DNA of 63,777 nucleotides from Brevibacillus formosus (GTDB lineage Bacteria > Bacillota > Bacilli > Brevibacillales > Brevibacillaceae): NCBI RefSeq assembly GCF_003013405.1, contig NZ_PXZL01000005.1, positions 1-63,777 on the forward strand. Direction: 5' to 3'. Made by a program: the position numbers and the translations under genes. The notes beneath the pieces were generated by a model. It was given only the letters and a program-made list of their open reading frames with translations. It made no database searches and was not told the DNA's origin. Within the stretch, counting starts at the first letter, position 1. Each line of letters opens with the position of its first letter. This document shows, one piece after another, positions 17,459 through 28,315 of the stretch.

Positions 17459-17995
17459 TTATTTACCTTTTTTACCTTCTTTACGACGAACCACTTCATC
17501 GCTGTACTTGATACCTTTACCTTTGTATGGCTCAGGTTTACGCAGAGAACGGATTTCAGCAGCAACTTGGCCTACGCGCTCTTTGTTGATACCTTTTACC
17601 ACCAAAGTGGTTTGGTTTGGTACATCGATTTCGATACCCTCTTCTGGAGTAACTTCCACTGGGTGGGAGAAACCAAGAGAGAGAGTAACACCGTTGCCGG
17701 ACTTAGCAGCACGGTAACCTACACCGACCAATTCCAGGGTACGAGTGAAGCCTTCGGATACGCCAGTTACCATGTTGGATACCAGCGCACGAGTTGTACC
17801 ATGCAGGGAACGGTGAAGTTTGTTGTCGCTTGGACGCTCAACGATTACTTCGTTTTCAGCGATGTTGATTTTGATATCTTCATGGAAGTTACGAACGAGT
17901 TGACCCTTAGGGCCCTTTACCGTCAGCTCAGTACCGTTCAGAGTGAGGGTAACGCCTGCAGGGACCACGATCGGTTTTCTACCGACACGAGACAT
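17459..17995 (-). CDS. rplF: 50S ribosomal protein L6
   Basis: 178 residues from the ATG at 17995 ([17 protein letters not shown]). A GTG three codons upstream is adjacent to the Shine-Dalgarno and less likely. The C-terminal [13 protein letters not shown] motif is intact. L6 lies near the GTPase-associated centre and is needed late in 50S assembly. Confidence 0.97.
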   Translation of the reverse strand: MSRVGRKPIVVPAGVTLTLNGTELTVKGPKGQLVRNFHEDIKINIAENEVIVERPSDNKLHRSLHGTTRALVSNMVTGVSEGFTRTLELVGVGYRAAKSGNGVTLSLGFSHPVEVTPEEGIEIDVPNQTTLVVKGINKERVGQVAAEIRSLRKPEPYKGKGIKYSDEVVRRKEGKKGK

Positions 17996-18030
17996 GTGGT
18001 GCACCTCCTGTGCTATTTACAATCTGTTAA

Positions 18031-18429
18031 TTACCAAACGTATGCAAGAACTTCTCCACCAACGTGTGCTTGACGAGCTTGTTTGTCAGTCATAACACCA
18101 GTGGATGTAGAGATGATCGCGCAACCGAGGCCACCCAAAACCTTAGGTACTTCATTGTTTTTTGCATATACACGAAGACCTGGCTTAGAGATACGTTTCA
18201 GACCTGTGATGACGCGCTCGTTGTTAGCACCGTATTTCAGGAATACGCGGATGATACCTTGTTTGTTGTCTTCAACAAACTCCGCATCGCGGATGAAGCC
18301 TTCTTCTTTAAGAATGCGCGCGATTTCCTTCTTGATGGTGGACGCCGGGATTTCCACTTTCTCGTGGCGAACCATGTTGGCGTTACGGATGCGTGTCAAC
18401 ATATCTGCGATTGGATCAGTCATAACCAT
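18031..18429 (-). CDS. rpsH: 30S ribosomal protein S8
   Basis: Complete 132-residue S8 ([15 protein letters not shown] near the N terminus; [20 protein letters not shown] at the C terminus, where it binds helix 21 of 16S rRNA). GGAGG lies 8 nt before the first ATG; a second ATG two codons on is also possible. It lies between rpsN and rplF. Confidence 0.98.
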   Translation of the reverse strand: MVMTDPIADMLTRIRNANMVRHEKVEIPASTIKKEIARILKEEGFIRDAEFVEDNKQGIIRVFLKYGANNERVITGLKRISKPGLRVYAKNNEVPKVLGGLGCAIISTSTGVMTDKQARQAHVGGEVLAYVW

Positions 18430-18456
18430 GAGAGAAAACCTCCTTCCCGTTTCAAA

Positions 18457-18642
18457 TTACCAGCTTGCTTTTTTCACGCCTGGAATTTGACCTTTATAAG
18501 CAAGTTCACGGAAGCAAATACGGCAGAGTTTGAATTTGCGCAATACGGAGTGAGGACGTCCGCAACGCTCGCAACGAGTGTACGCGCGTACTGCAAACTT
18601 CGGCTGCCGCTGTTGCTTGATGATCATAGATTTCTTTGCCAC
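18457..18642 (-). CDS. rpsN: 30S ribosomal protein S14, zinc-binding type Z
   Basis: A 61-residue S14 of the short zinc-binding class: CERC and CRIC pairs (residues 24/27 and 40/43). Firmicutes often have a second, zinc-free S14 elsewhere that replaces it when zinc is scarce; none is in this window. It lies in its usual place between rplE and rpsH. Confidence 0.98.
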   Translation of the reverse strand: MAKKSMIIKQQRQPKFAVRAYTRCERCGRPHSVLRKFKLCRICFRELAYKGQIPGVKKASW

Positions 18643-18666
18643 ATTCTTCCCTCCTTACGAGTGGGT

Positions 18667-19209
18667 TTATTTACGGAATGGCATACCCATTTGAGTCAGC
18701 AACTCACGAGCTTCCTCATCCGTTTTCGCGGAAGTAACAATTACGATGTCCATACCGCGAACTTTATCAATTTTATCGTACTCGATCTCAGGGAAGATCA
18801 GTTGTTCCTTCAGACCAAGTGTGTAGTTACCGCGACCGTCAAAAGCCTTGGAAGAAATTCCACGGAAGTCACGAACACGCGGGAGAGATACGTTCATCAA
18901 TTTGTCGAGGAAGTGGTACATACGCTCGCCGCGCAGAGTAACCTTCGCACCGATCGGCATACCTTCACGCAATTTGAAACCCGCGATGGATTTCTTAGCC
19001 TTTGTTACTACAGGCTTTTGACCAGCGATGATTTGCAGGTCTTCAATTGCAGTATCCAAGGACTTAGCGTTTGCTACCGCTTCGCCAACACCCATATTGA
19101 TGATGATCTTTTCTACTTTCGGCACTTGCATGATGGAAGTGTAGTTAAACTTGCTCATCAAGCTAGGCACGATTTCGCTCGTATACTTTTCTTTCAATCT
19201 TGTTGCCAT
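18667..19209 (-). CDS. rplE: 50S ribosomal protein L5
   Basis: Complete 180-residue L5. Conserved segments [34 protein letters not shown] and [14 protein letters not shown] are present. L5 binds 5S rRNA and contacts S13 across bridge B1b. It lies between rplX and rpsN. Confidence 0.98.
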   Translation of the reverse strand: MATRLKEKYTSEIVPSLMSKFNYTSIMQVPKVEKIIINMGVGEAVANAKSLDTAIEDLQIIAGQKPVVTKAKKSIAGFKLREGMPIGAKVTLRGERMYHFLDKLMNVSLPRVRDFRGISSKAFDGRGNYTLGLKEQLIFPEIEYDKIDKVRGMDIVIVTSAKTDEEARELLTQMGMPFRK

Positions 19210-19235
19210 CTAGGATATCCTCCTTTCCAACCTGA

Positions 19236-19550
19236 CTACTTATCGAGTACTTCGCCAGACTTTTTCGCGTACCGAACTTTCTTGCCGTTATCCAAAACTT
19301 TGTAACCGATGCGAGTAGCTTTTCCGGACTTCGGATCGATCAAAGATACGTTGGATACGTGAATAGCTGCTTCTTGAGTCACAATGCCACCTTGCGGGTT
19401 AGCTTGGGACGGACGGCTGTGTTTCTTCACGAGGTTGATACCTTCAACCAGAACGCGTTCTTTCTTTGGATAAGCAGCGAGAACGCGACCTTTTTTGCCT
19501 TTATCTTTGCCCGCATTTACGATAACAGTGTCGCCTTTTTTAACGTGCAT
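19236..19550 (-). CDS. rplX: 50S ribosomal protein L24
   Basis: 104 residues from the ATG at 19550 ([20 protein letters not shown]), which contains the KOW motif. The open frame extends four codons upstream into the AGGAGGTG site, so I take the inner ATG. L24 is an assembly initiator of the 50S subunit near the tunnel exit. Confidence 0.97.
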   Translation of the reverse strand: MHVKKGDTVIVNAGKDKGKKGRVLAAYPKKERVLVEGINLVKKHSRPSQANPQGGIVTQEAAIHVSNVSLIDPKSGKATRIGYKVLDNGKKVRYAKKSGEVLDK

Positions 19551-19599
19551 CGCTTGGTGCACCTCCTATCGAACAAACTGCCTGAGTTTTGCCGTTCAA

Positions 19600-19968
19600 T
19601 TAGATAACCTCTGGAGCCAGAGAGATGATCTTCATGAAATCCTTGTCACGGAGCTCACGAGCCACAGGTCCAAAGATACGAGTACCACGAGGGGATTGAT
19701 CGTCTTTGATGACTACAGCTGCGTTCTCATCGAAACGGATGTAAGAACCATCATTACGACGAACGCCACTTACTGTGCGTACTACTACCGCTTTAACTAC
19801 TTGACCTTTCTTGACAACGCCGCCGGGTGTAGCGGATTTTACGGAGCACACGATAACATCACCGATGTTCGCCGTTTTACGACCGGAACCACCCAGAACC
19901 TTGATGCACATGAGTTCCTTTGCACCGGAGTTGTCAGCAACAGCCAATCTCGTCTGAGTTTGGATCAT
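19600..19968 (-). CDS. rplN: 50S ribosomal protein L14
   Basis: Complete 122-residue L14 ([40 protein letters not shown]). It lies at the subunit interface (bridge B8) with L19. The gene follows rpsQ after a 41-nt spacer with a GGAGG site. Confidence 0.98.
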   Translation of the reverse strand: MIQTQTRLAVADNSGAKELMCIKVLGGSGRKTANIGDVIVCSVKSATPGGVVKKGQVVKAVVVRTVSGVRRNDGSYIRFDENAAVVIKDDQSPRGTRIFGPVARELRDKDFMKIISLAPEVI

Positions 19969-20009
19969 TTACTGTTCCTCCTTTCGGACTTAATATCCGA
20001 AAATCTGAC

Positions 20010-20276
20010 TTATACGATTACTGCCTCTTCGACGATACGTACCAAACGGAAACGTTTGTCTTTGGACAATGGACGAGTTTCCATGATTTCTACGATGTCG
20101 CCCACTTTTGCCGTGTTGTTCTCGTCGTGAGCCTTGAACTTTTTCGAGAATTTCATGCGTTTGCCGTACAAAGGATGTGTCTTGTAAGTTTCAACAAGAA
20201 CAACAATGGTTTTATCCATCTTGTCGGAAACAACGCGACCTACAACTGTTCGACGCATATTGCGATCTGCGGTCAT
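20010..20276 (-). CDS. rpsQ: 30S ribosomal protein S17
   Basis: Complete 88-residue S17, an OB-fold protein with [20 protein letters not shown] and [20 protein letters not shown]. It is a primary 16S rRNA binder in 30S assembly. It lies between rpmC and rplN. Confidence 0.98.
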   Translation of the reverse strand: MTADRNMRRTVVGRVVSDKMDKTIVVLVETYKTHPLYGKRMKFSKKFKAHDENNTAKVGDIVEIMETRPLSKDKRFRLVRIVEEAVIV

Positions 20277-20298
20277 CGTTCAAACCTCCTTCCTATAA

Positions 20299-20496
20299 TT
20301 AGCCGATTCCCAATTCTCTCTGGCGCAGGACGGTTTTCGCACGAGCAATATCCTTACGCACTTGTTTGATACGAGATGTGGTTTCGAGTTGACCCGTAGC
20401 CAGCTGGAAACGAAGGTTGAACAACTCTTCTTTCAAAGAAGTAACGTTTTGTTCGATCTCGGCAGTGGTCAAATTACGGTACTCATTAGCCTTCAT
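20299..20496 (-). CDS. rpmC: 50S ribosomal protein L29
   Basis: 65 residues from the ATG at 20496 ([18 protein letters not shown]), with the hallmark [16 protein letters not shown] helix. It lies at the tunnel exit near the SRP and trigger-factor docking site. The ATG lies inside the last codons of rplP (11-nt overlap), so translation is likely coupled. Confidence 0.97.
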   Translation of the reverse strand: MKANEYRNLTTAEIEQNVTSLKEELFNLRFQLATGQLETTSRIKQVRKDIARAKTVLRQRELGIG

Positions 20497-20920
20497 GTGC
20501 GTCACCACCCACTTCTTCACGCTTCACGAACTTGCACTTGATTGGCAGTTTGTGCATAGCCAGACGCATAGCTTCGCGAGCGACTTCTTCAGGAACACCA
20601 GCAAGTTCGAACATGATCTTGCCTGGTTTCACTACCGCTACCCATTTCTCAGGAGAACCTTTACCGGAACCCATGCGGACTTCGAGCGGTTTTTGTGTTA
20701 CTGGTTTATCAGGGAAGATTTTAATCCATACTTTACCACCACGTTTGATGTAACGAGTCATCGCGATACGAGCTGCCTCGATCTGACGGTTAGTTACCCA
20801 AGATGGCTCCATTGCTTGCAATCCGTATTCACCGAACGCAACAGTAGTACCGCCTTTTGCGTTACCAGCCATTTTCCCGCGGTGTTGTTTACGGTGTTTC
20901 ACGCGTTTTGGCGTCAACAT
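20486..20920 (-). CDS. rplP: 50S ribosomal protein L16
   Basis: Complete 144-residue L16 ([40 protein letters not shown]). It contacts A-site tRNA and is added late in 50S assembly. The Arg in the MGSGKG region that is a known hydroxylation or resistance area in other species looks normal. It starts 2 nt after rpsC and overlaps rpmC. Confidence 0.98.
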   Translation of the reverse strand: MLTPKRVKHRKQHRGKMAGNAKGGTTVAFGEYGLQAMEPSWVTNRQIEAARIAMTRYIKRGGKVWIKIFPDKPVTQKPLEVRMGSGKGSPEKWVAVVKPGKIMFELAGVPEEVAREAMRLAMHKLPIKCKFVKREEVGGDAHEG

Positions 20921-20922
20921 GA

Positions 20923-21585
20923 TTACTTGCCTCCTTCCTCAGTAGCGACGTTCTTTCTCGCTGGAAGGACTTCTCCACGATAGATCCACACTTTAACACC
21001 GATGCGACCATAAGTGGTATGTGCTTCAGCAGTACCGTAGTCGATGTCAGCGCGCAATGTGTGAAGTGGAACAGTACCTTCGCTGTAACCTTCAGAACGT
21101 GCGATGTCCGCGCCGCCAAGACGACCGCTTACCAAGGTTTTGATACCTTTAGCACCAGCGCGCAGCGTACGAGTGATCGATTGCTTTTGCGCACGGCGGA
21201 AAGAAATGCGGTTTTCCAATTGGCGTGCAATATTTTCAGCTACCAGAGTAGCATCCAGATCCGGACGTTTGATTTCGTTGATATTGATATGAACGCGTTT
21301 GCCAGTCAGCTCAGTCAAAGATTTGCGCAGAGTCTCAACCTCAGCTCCACCTTTACCAATTACCATACCAGGCTTAGCGGTGTGAATCGTAACGTTCACG
21401 CGATTAGCTGCGCGTTCGATTTCGATCGTGGATACAGCAGCATCTTTCAGACGCCCTTTTACATACTTGCGGATTTTCAAGTCTTCGTGCAACAGAGTTG
21501 CGAAGTCCTTATCAGCGTACCATTTGGACTCCCAGTCACGAATGACACCGATCCGAAGACCTACCGGGCTTACCTTTTGACCCAC
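20923..21585 (-). CDS. rpsC: 30S ribosomal protein S3
   Basis: Complete 220-residue S3. The KH domain motif [15 protein letters not shown] and the C-terminal domain ([20 protein letters not shown]) are present. S3 forms part of the mRNA entry tunnel. It follows rplV. Confidence 0.98.
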   Translation of the reverse strand: MGQKVSPVGLRIGVIRDWESKWYADKDFATLLHEDLKIRKYVKGRLKDAAVSTIEIERAANRVNVTIHTAKPGMVIGKGGAEVETLRKSLTELTGKRVHININEIKRPDLDATLVAENIARQLENRISFRRAQKQSITRTLRAGAKGIKTLVSGRLGGADIARSEGYSEGTVPLHTLRADIDYGTAEAHTTYGRIGVKVWIYRGEVLPARKNVATEEGGK

Positions 21586-21598
21586 ACGTAATCCCTCC

Positions 21599-21931
21599 TT
21601 ATTTCTCGTTTAGTACCACTGTGATGTGGCTCGTGCGTTTATGGATGCGGCTAGCGCGACCCATAGCGCGCGGACGGAAACGCTTCAACGTAGGACCTTG
21701 GTCTACGAAGATTTTGCCCACTACGAGGCTGTTCGGATCCATCTCATAGTTGTGCTCAGCGTTTGCAATAGCCGACTTCAGGAGTTTTTCAACAACTGGA
21801 GAAGCTGCCTTTGGCGTGTGTTTCAAGATCGCCAAAGCTTCACCTACTTGCTTGCCTCTGATCAAGTCTACCACCAGGCGGACTTTACGAGACGCGATGC
21901 GAATATTGCGTGCAACTGCTTTTGCTTCCAT
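21599..21931 (-). CDS. rplV: 50S ribosomal protein L22
   Basis: Complete 110-residue L22 ([40 protein letters not shown]). Its beta hairpin lines the exit tunnel and is a macrolide-resistance site; the loop sequence here looks ordinary. It follows rpsS. Confidence 0.98.
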   Translation of the reverse strand: MEAKAVARNIRIASRKVRLVVDLIRGKQVGEALAILKHTPKAASPVVEKLLKSAIANAEHNYEMDPNSLVVGKIFVDQGPTLKRFRPRAMGRASRIHKRTSHITVVLNEK

Positions 21932-21960
21932 CTTTGTACCTCCTCTCTGTCAAGAGAAAA

Positions 21961-22242
21961 TTAGCGCTTCTTGGACTTCTTGTCGTTGTCGACGTGACCC
22001 TTGAAGGTACGAGTTGGTGCGAATTCACCCAATTTATGACCAACCATGTCTTCCGATACGTATACTGGTACATGTTTGCGGCCATCGTAAACTGCAAACG
22101 TGTGTCCTACGAACTCAGGGAAGATGGTGGAACGGCGAGACCATGTTTTGATCACGCGTTTCTCGTTCTTTTCATTTTGCTCGTCAACTTTTTTCATCAA
22201 GTGGTCATCCACGAAAGGACCCTTTTTTAAGCTACGTCCCAT
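21961..22242 (-). CDS. rpsS: 30S ribosomal protein S19
   Basis: 93 residues from the ATG at 22242 ([19 protein letters not shown]). GGGAGG precedes this ATG; an upstream frame extension would contain the site itself. Conserved [20 protein letters not shown] is intact. S19 is in the 30S head with S13. It follows rplB. Confidence 0.97.
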   Translation of the reverse strand: MGRSLKKGPFVDDHLMKKVDEQNEKNEKRVIKTWSRRSTIFPEFVGHTFAVYDGRKHVPVYVSEDMVGHKLGEFAPTRTFKGHVDNDKKSKKR

Positions 22243-22291
22243 TAGTGAACCTCCCTTCGCCAAAGGCGTTCGGTTATTGTATCAGCCTACC

Positions 22292-23122
22292 TTATTTCTT
22301 GCGGCGGCGGATGATGTATTGGTCGGACTTGTTCTTCTTCTTACGAGTCTTGAGACCCAGGGTTGGTTTACCCCAAGGAGTAACAGGTGCCTTACGACCG
22401 ATTGGAGCGCGACCTTCACCACCACCGTGTGGGTGATCGTTCGGGTTCATAACGCTACCGCGAACAGTTGGACGGATACCCAACCAGCGGGAACGTCCTG
22501 CTTTACCGATGTTCAGCAGTTCGTGATCCAGGTTACCTACTTGACCGATAGTAGCGCGGCATACGTTGTGGATGCGGCGTGTTTCACCGGAAGACAGGCG
22601 AACGATTACGAACTCACCATCACGACCAAGCAATTGAGCAGATGTACCAGCAGCGCGCACCAATTGGCCGCCTTTACCAGGTTTCAGCTCGATGTTGTGG
22701 ATGGTTGTACCTACCGGGATTTTCTCCATTGGCAGTGCGTTACCGATTTTGATGTCGGCATCTGCTCCGGATACGATCTGGTCGCCCACTTTCAGGTTGT
22801 GTGGAGCGATAATGTAACGCTTTTCACCGTCTGCATAGTTGATCAGAGCGATGTTAGCGGAACGGTTTGGATCGTATTCAATGGTTGCTACGCGACCAAT
22901 GATACCATCTTTGTTACGTTTGAAGTCGATAATACGGTATTTACGTTTATGACCGCCACCTTGATGACGAACGGTAATTCTACCTTGGTTGTTGCGACCA
23001 GCTTTTTTGCTGAGAGGCGCCAACAAGGATTTTTCGGGAGTCGACGTGGTGATCTCCTCGAAAGTAGAAACCGTCATTTGGCGACGACCAGGAGAAGTCG
23101 GTTTAAACTTCTTGATACCCAT
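22292..23122 (-). CDS. rplB: 50S ribosomal protein L2
   Basis: Complete 276-residue L2. The C-terminal region with [20 protein letters not shown] and [17 protein letters not shown], important for peptidyl transferase function, is intact, including the essential His in HPHGGG. It lies between rplW and rpsS. Confidence 0.98.
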   Translation of the reverse strand: MGIKKFKPTSPGRRQMTVSTFEEITTSTPEKSLLAPLSKKAGRNNQGRITVRHQGGGHKRKYRIIDFKRNKDGIIGRVATIEYDPNRSANIALINYADGEKRYIIAPHNLKVGDQIVSGADADIKIGNALPMEKIPVGTTIHNIELKPGKGGQLVRAAGTSAQLLGRDGEFVIVRLSSGETRRIHNVCRATIGQVGNLDHELLNIGKAGRSRWLGIRPTVRGSVMNPNDHPHGGGEGRAPIGRKAPVTPWGKPTLGLKTRKKKNKSDQYIIRRRKK

Positions 23123-23154
23123 GTTAATACCCTCCTTTTCGGTAGTCGTCGAGG

Positions 23155-23445
23155 TTATACTCCCTCGTAGAAGGCCAATTCTTTGCTGTCATCAGTCAGC
23201 TTAACGATTGCTTTCTTCCACTCGGACGTGTAACCGGAGTATTTTCCGTAGCGTTTTGGTTTCGCAGGTACACGAACTGTGTTAACTGCTTCTACTTTTA
23301 CGCCAAATACTTTTTCAACAGCTTGCTTGATTTCTGTTTTGTTGGCTTTGAGAGGTACTTCGAAAACGTACTTCTTCTCAGCCATCATATCAGTGGTGCG
23401 CTCGGTAATGACAGGGCGTTTAAGGACATCATGAAGGCTCTTCAT
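23155..23445 (-). CDS. rplW: 50S ribosomal protein L23
   Basis: Complete 96-residue L23 ([40 protein letters not shown]). It is the docking site for trigger factor and SRP at the tunnel exit. The ATG overlaps the rplD stop in TAATG, indicating coupling. Confidence 0.98.
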   Translation of the reverse strand: MKSLHDVLKRPVITERTTDMMAEKKYVFEVPLKANKTEIKQAVEKVFGVKVEAVNTVRVPAKPKRYGKYSGYTSEWKKAIVKLTDDSKELAFYEGV

Positions 23446-24068
23446 TATGCGAGCACCTCCTCTACTTTCGCAACCGCTTCTTTCGTCACGATTACTTTGT
23501 CATGCGCTACCAGATCAAGAACGTTAATGCCTGCAGCATCTACGATTTTTGCACCTGGGATATTACGGGAAGCGAGCGCTACGTTTTGGTCGTACTCGGA
23601 AGTAACGATCAGAACTTTGCGATCTACTTTCAAGCTGCTCAAAACAGCCGTCATTTCCTTAGTTTTAGGAGCTGCGAAGTTCAAAGCTTCCAATACCAGG
23701 AGTTCGTTGTTTTGTACTTTCGTGGAAAGTGCAGATTTCAGAGCCAAACGACGAACTTTACGGTTCAGTTTGTAACCGTATTTGCGCGGAGTTGGACCGA
23801 ATACAACACCGCCACCTTTCCATTGCGGAGAGCGAATGGAACCTTGGCGTGCACGACCTGTACCTTTTTGGCGCCATGGCTTGCGGCCACCACCACGTAC
23901 TTCAGAACGGTTCTTTACATCATGTGTACCTTGGCGTTGGGATGCTTGTTGCATCACGATCGCATCGTACAGAACTGCGCTGTTAGGCTCAATCCCAAAA
24001 ACGCTGTCTGCCAGATCGATTTCGCCAACTTGAGAACCGGTTTGGTTATAAAGAGCTACTTTCGGCAT
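23445..24068 (-). CDS. rplD: 50S ribosomal protein L4
   Basis: Complete 207-residue L4. The tunnel-lining loop [20 protein letters not shown] is present and unaltered (a macrolide-resistance site). In E. coli L4 autoregulates the S10 operon; whether it acts on the structured S10 leader here is unknown. It lies between rplC and rplW. Confidence 0.98.
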   Translation of the reverse strand: MPKVALYNQTGSQVGEIDLADSVFGIEPNSAVLYDAIVMQQASQRQGTHDVKNRSEVRGGGRKPWRQKGTGRARQGSIRSPQWKGGGVVFGPTPRKYGYKLNRKVRRLALKSALSTKVQNNELLVLEALNFAAPKTKEMTAVLSSLKVDRKVLIVTSEYDQNVALASRNIPGAKIVDAAGINVLDLVAHDKVIVTKEAVAKVEEVLA

Positions 24069-24088
24069 GTCAGTTCCTCCTTTCCTTA

Positions 24089-24718
24089 CTAGTTCTTCTT
24101 GACTGCCGTGGATACCAGTACGCAGCTGTTTTTCGGACCAGGCACGGAGCCTTTTACGAGAACCAGGTTACGTTCTGTATCTACTTTAATTACTTCCAGG
24201 TTTTGAATGGTAACGTTGTCGCCACCCATTTGACCTGGCAGGGTTTGACCTTTAAATACGCGGTTTGGAGCTACAGCACCCATGGAACCTGGACCGCGGT
24301 GGTAACGCGAACCGTGAGCCATAGGACCGCGGGATTGATTGTGACGTTTGATCGCACCTTGGAAACCTTTACCCTTGGATACGCCAGCTACGTCTACCAT
24401 TTCTCCCTCGGCAAAAATGTCAGCTTTCAACTCTTGACCAACCTCGTAATCAGCGAGGTTAACTCCGCGAATTTCGCGAATGAAGCGCTTAGGAGCAGTA
24501 TTAGCTTTCGCTGCATGTCCTTTTTCCGGCTTGTTAGCGCGCTGTTCTTTTTTGTCTTCGAAACCGATTTGAATCGCTTCATAACCGTCAGTCTCAACGT
24601 CTTTCTTCTGGAGAACTACGTTGGAACCTACTTCGATAACCGTTACAGCAGTCGCTGTTCCGTTTGGACCAAAAACTTGAGTCATGCCAAGTTTTTTCCC
24701 TAAGATTCCTTTGGTCAT
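24089..24718 (-). CDS. rplC: 50S ribosomal protein L3
   Basis: 209 residues from the ATG at 24718 ([20 protein letters not shown]). AGGAGGTG lies upstream; a GTG three codons earlier lies within the site. The loop near the peptidyl transferase centre, [20 protein letters not shown] to [15 protein letters not shown], is normal. L3 is an assembly initiator. It is separated from rpsJ by a long structured spacer. Confidence 0.97.
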   Translation of the reverse strand: MTKGILGKKLGMTQVFGPNGTATAVTVIEVGSNVVLQKKDVETDGYEAIQIGFEDKKEQRANKPEKGHAAKANTAPKRFIREIRGVNLADYEVGQELKADIFAEGEMVDVAGVSKGKGFQGAIKRHNQSRGPMAHGSRYHRGPGSMGAVAPNRVFKGQTLPGQMGGDNVTIQNLEVIKVDTERNLVLVKGSVPGPKNSCVLVSTAVKKN

Positions 24719-24866
24719 TTGTGCCACCTCCTGTGCTTATTTCAGTAAAACGTTTTTATGTTGTATCAAGTCCCCATCGATGCGCAGGGGTGCCATTTTA
24801 AGGGTTTGTTGCTTGGTATAACACGCTTATCAAGACAACGTCTGCGCGTGTATCGCTTTTTGGGAC
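24719..24866 (-). promoter_or_regulatory. Long structured spacer between rpsJ and rplC
   Basis: A spacer of about 148 nt within the S10 operon, where other gaps are mostly 0-60 nt. The transcript can form ACACGC/GCGTGT enclosing AGAC/GTCT, and a CCCC/GGGG hairpin closer to rplC. No promoter, T-run terminator or small open frame with a ribosome binding site was found. Confidence 0.4.
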
Positions 24867-25304
<438 letters not shown>

Positions 25305-25310
25305 TTCAAT

Positions 25311-25339
25311 ATTGTACTAAAAAGATTTGGGCAACGCAA
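25311..25339 (-). promoter_or_regulatory. Promoter of the S10 operon
   Basis: TTGCGT (25334-25339), 17 nt, TACAAT (25311-25316) on the minus strand, at the usual place for the main promoter of the S10-spc-alpha cluster. Confidence 0.65.
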
Positions 25340-25445
25340 GTTTTTTCTTGGGTTTCCGCATATTTTTTTTGTACATGGTGCGCCTACTGAATGGCTCACT
25401 TTGACCATATTACATACTTCCGTGAAATAAGGCAAGCGGGATTAC

Positions 25446-25475
25446 CTGCCAACTCGCTGATCATCTATCTATAAT
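25446..25475 (+). promoter_or_regulatory. Promoter of the truncated haemoglobin gene
   Basis: TATAAT at 25470-25475 preceded, after 18 nt, by CTGCCA (25446-25451), on the plus strand 57 nt before the start codon. The -10 is perfect and the -35 moderate. Confidence 0.5.
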
Positions 25476-25531
25476 AGAAGGAAGACGTTATACTTATGGT
25501 TGTAATCGTTATGAAATGGAGGTTTTCCTCA

Positions 25532-25918
25532 ATGTCTGATGTGAATCAAACCCCTTATGAAATCATTGGCGGTGCAGATACCTTGGCCCGTCTTGTCGAT
25601 ACCTTTTATGATCTGGTAAAGCAGCATCCCGACATTAACGAGCTCTTCCCTGAAGATTTAACCCACGTGAAGGAGCGTCAATATCAGTTTTTGACACAGT
25701 TTCTCGGTGGTCCAAGCCTGTATTCGGACGCCCACGGTCATCCGATGCTGCGAGCACGACACATGCCGTTTCCTATTGGACCTGTACAGGCAGAGGCTTG
25801 GCTCTCTTGTATGGATAAAGCCATGGACCTGACAGGACTGGAAGGCGAAATTCGGAAGCACATCTTTGATCGCTTGCGTTTAACTGCTCACCATATGGTC
25901 AATAAGTGGGATCAATAA
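25532..25918 (+). CDS. Group II (O-type) truncated haemoglobin
   Basis: Protein of 128 residues with a 2-over-2 globin fold. Visible signatures: Tyr26 (B10), the motif YSDAHGHPMLRARHMPF with the proximal haem-ligand His77, and Trp90 (G8), all typical of trHbO proteins such as B. subtilis YjbI. Members bind O2 tightly and are linked to oxygen or NO chemistry; the physiological role here is unknown. The ATG at 25532 has GGAGG upstream; the frame extends 12 codons earlier without a site. It is on the plus strand between minus-strand rpsJ and tuf, away from its usual yjbH-yjbI setting, so it looks like an insertion in this conserved cluster. Confidence 0.92.
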   Translation: MSDVNQTPYEIIGGADTLARLVDTFYDLVKQHPDINELFPEDLTHVKERQYQFLTQFLGGPSLYSDAHGHPMLRARHMPFPIGPVQAEAWLSCMDKAMDLTGLEGEIRKHIFDRLRLTAHHMVNKWDQ

Positions 25919-25919
25919 G

Positions 25920-25957
25920 AAAAAGCGTAGGACAATTACTGTCCTACGCTTTTGTTG
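25920..25957. terminator. Bidirectional terminator between globin and transporter genes
   Basis: AAGCGTAGGACA-ATTAC-TGTCCTACGCTT, flanked by A-rich and T-rich tracts. It ends the globin gene (plus) and overlaps the last codons and stop of the EamA transporter (minus). Confidence 0.92.
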
Positions 25958-26879
25958 TAATATCAGAGGTTGCTGCCGCATGTGCAGCTTTCGGTCTCAC
26001 CAAGCTACGCGACCCCAAATATACACCGCCTACGATCATACAAAGTGCTAGTAAGTGTACGAGTTGGAGGCTTTCTCCCAGGAATATCGCCGCAAATACC
26101 AAACTGGCCATCGGCATTCCATTTAAGAAAACAGCTGTTCGACTCGCTCCCAGCTGACGTATGCCATAATTCCAGCCGATCGAGCCGAGCGCAGTTGATA
26201 GCGCACCTGAAGCAAAAATCACAAGCCACTGGAAGGATGAAACGTCCAAAGAAAGATAATAGGAAGCTGGCTGAACAGTCAATGCGACTCCCCACAAGAA
26301 GATGACTCCAAACATTTGCGATAAAGCCGTAATTAAGAGTACCGGTACACCTCTTACGACCAATTTCCGTATAAGTAAACCACCCGTTACATACATGAGC
26401 ATGGAGAAAAACATAATGGCATCTCCCCAGCCATTCATATGAAGACCGCCGTGCTGAGAGATAACGACAATCAACACTCCTGCAAAACCCATTCCAATGC
26501 CAAGCCCTTTTTTCAACGACATGCCTTCCCCTAAGAAAAGCATCGCCAAGAGTGCTGTTGCCAACGGATTTAATCCAAGAATAAGCGACGCATTTCCCGC
26601 TGTCGTGTATTGAACACCAGCGGCCAGCGTTATTTGATGGAGAGCGATAGAACTAGCACCGACTCCGGCCAACAAGAACCAATCTGTTTTGCTAAAACGC
26701 AAACTCTTTCGGTATAAGAAGATGAGTGGCGATAAACAGATTCCACCGACAGTCATGCGTATAGCCGCGACATATAATGGAGGAAACGTTGTTAAATACT
26801 TGACCATGACGACATTCAAGCCCCACAGCGTGACAACACCTGCAAGCATAAGAAACAGTAATCGCTCATTATTTTTCAT
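25944..26879 (-). CDS. EamA-family (DMT) membrane transporter
   Basis: Protein of 311 residues from the ATG at 26879, with ten predicted membrane segments arranged as two EamA repeats (about 10-140 and 155-290). The substrate cannot be told from sequence; members export amino acids, nucleosides or other metabolites. The C-terminal tail is short and hydrophilic. GGGGGA lies about 9 nt before the ATG; an extension to 26936 has no clear site. It lies between tuf and rpsJ, where B. subtilis has only ybaC, and converges on the globin gene. Confidence 0.88.
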   Translation of the reverse strand: MKNNERLLFLMLAGVVTLWGLNVVMVKYLTTFPPLYVAAIRMTVGGICLSPLIFLYRKSLRFSKTDWFLLAGVGASSIALHQITLAAGVQYTTAGNASLILGLNPLATALLAMLFLGEGMSLKKGLGIGMGFAGVLIVVISQHGGLHMNGWGDAIMFFSMLMYVTGGLLIRKLVVRGVPVLLITALSQMFGVIFLWGVALTVQPASYYLSLDVSSFQWLVIFASGALSTALGSIGWNYGIRQLGASRTAVFLNGMPMASLVFAAIFLGESLQLVHLLALCMIVGGVYLGSRSLVRPKAAHAAATSDITTKA

Positions 26880-26983
26880 CTCTAATATCCCCCATCCAAT
26901 CCTGATGGTATTGTAGCATATTGCCACGAGAGGCAAATTGAATGATTTTGATGGGAGTTATTTAAAAGTTCGATAAATGCACA

Positions 26984-27020
26984 TAAAAAAACCCGACAAC
27001 CAAAGTTGTCGGGTTTTGTG
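26984..27020 (-). terminator. Terminator of the str operon (after tuf)
   Basis: The minus strand forms AAACCCGACAAC-TTTG-GTTGTCGGGTTT followed by TTTTATG, 15 nt after the tuf stop. Confidence 0.93.
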
Positions 27021-27032
27021 TATCCGTATATC

Positions 27033-28223
27033 TTACGCGTCGATAGAAGCTACAACGCCAGCGCCTACTGTACGGCCACCTTCGCGGATCGCGAAGCGAG
27101 TACCTTGTTCCATCGCTACTGGAGCGATCAGTTCTACAGTGAACTCAGTGTTGTCGCCAGGCATGATCATTTCAACGCCTTCTGGCAGTTGGATGATACC
27201 TGTTACGTCAGTTGTACGGAAGTAGAATTGTGGACGGTAGTTAGCAAAGAAAGGAGTGTGACGTCCGCCTTCTTCTTTGGACAGAACGTAAACTTCTGCT
27301 TTGAACTTAGTGTAAGGCTTAACGGAACCTGGTTTCGCCAAGCATTGTCCACGCTCGATGTCGTTACGGTCTACACCGCGCAGCAGAGCACCGATGTTGT
27401 CACCAGCTTGAGCTTGATCCAGCAATTTGCGGAACATCTCAACACCAGTTACAGTTGTGTTTTTAGTTTCTTCAGCCAGACCAATGATTTCTACTTGGTC
27501 ACCAACTTTAACGATACCGCGCTCTACACGACCAGTAGCAACAGTACCACGACCAGTGATCGTGAACACGTCCTCTACAGGCATCAGGAACGGCTTGTCA
27601 GTTGCACGCTCAGGAGTTGGGATGTAGCTGTCAACAGCGTCCATCAGTTCGCCAATTTTCTTAGCCCACTCACCAGTTGGGTTGTCCAAAGCTTCTTTAG
27701 CAGAACCTTTGATTACTGGAGTGTCGTCACCTGGGAACTCATATTGAGACAACAGGTCACGGATTTCCATTTCAACCAGTTCCAACAACTCTTCATCGTC
27801 TACCATGTCGCATTTGTTCATGAATACTACGATGTAAGGTACGCCTACTTGCTTGGAGAGCAGGATGTGCTCGCGAGTTTGTGGCATTGGACCATCAGCT
27901 GCGGATACAACCAGGATAGCGCCGTCCATTTGAGCAGCACCGGTAATCATGTTTTTCACGTAGTCAGCGTGACCAGGGCAGTCAACGTGAGCATAGTGAC
28001 GGTTTTCTGTTTCGTACTCAACGTGAGCAGTGTTGATTGTGATACCGCGCTCTTTTTCTTCTGGAGCAGCGTCAATAGAAGCGTAGTTCATAGCTTTTGC
28101 TTTACCTTGTTGTGCCAATACAGTTGTAATAGCAGCAGTCAGGGTAGTTTTACCATGGTCAACGTGACCGATAGTACCGATGTTAACGTGTGGTTTATTA
28201 CGCTCAAATTTTTCTTTTGCCAT
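27033..28223 (-). CDS. tuf: Elongation factor Tu
   Basis: Complete 396-residue EF-Tu. GTPase motifs: GHVDHGKT (19-26), DCPGH (81-85, catalytic His85), NKCD (136-139 region), and SAKEAL. Domains II and III follow, with [14 protein letters not shown]-Tu delivers aminoacyl-tRNA to the ribosome. It is the last gene of the str operon, 120 nt after fusA, with a strong inverted repeat in between. Only one tuf copy is in the window. Confidence 0.98.
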   Translation of the reverse strand: MAKEKFERNKPHVNIGTIGHVDHGKTTLTAAITTVLAQQGKAKAMNYASIDAAPEEKERGITINTAHVEYETENRHYAHVDCPGHADYVKNMITGAAQMDGAILVVSAADGPMPQTREHILLSKQVGVPYIVVFMNKCDMVDDEELLELVEMEIRDLLSQYEFPGDDTPVIKGSAKEALDNPTGEWAKKIGELMDAVDSYIPTPERATDKPFLMPVEDVFTITGRGTVATGRVERGIVKVGDQVEIIGLAEETKNTTVTGVEMFRKLLDQAQAGDNIGALLRGVDRNDIERGQCLAKPGSVKPYTKFKAEVYVLSKEEGGRHTPFFANYRPQFYFRTTDVTGIIQLPEGVEMIMPGDNTEFTVELIAPVAMEQGTRFAIREGGRTVGAGVVASIDA

Positions 28224-28264
28224 GAGAGTAAAGCCTCCTTATATATAAGGGTTTTATGGTTTGA

Positions 28265-28315
28265 AGAAAGGTTTACCTTACGAATGGTTGTCCCTTCCAT
28301 ATTGTAAACCTTTCT
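28265..28315 (-). repeat. 12-bp perfect inverted repeat in the fusA-tuf spacer
   Basis: Arms AGAAAGGTTTAC and GTAAACCTTTCT (28265-28276 and 28304-28315), perfect over 12 bp, separated by 27 nt. No T run follows on either strand, so it is not a rho-independent terminator. It lies upstream of tuf and may be an mRNA processing or stability element, or shape a tuf-specific promoter (a TACAAT is embedded in one arm). Confidence 0.7.
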
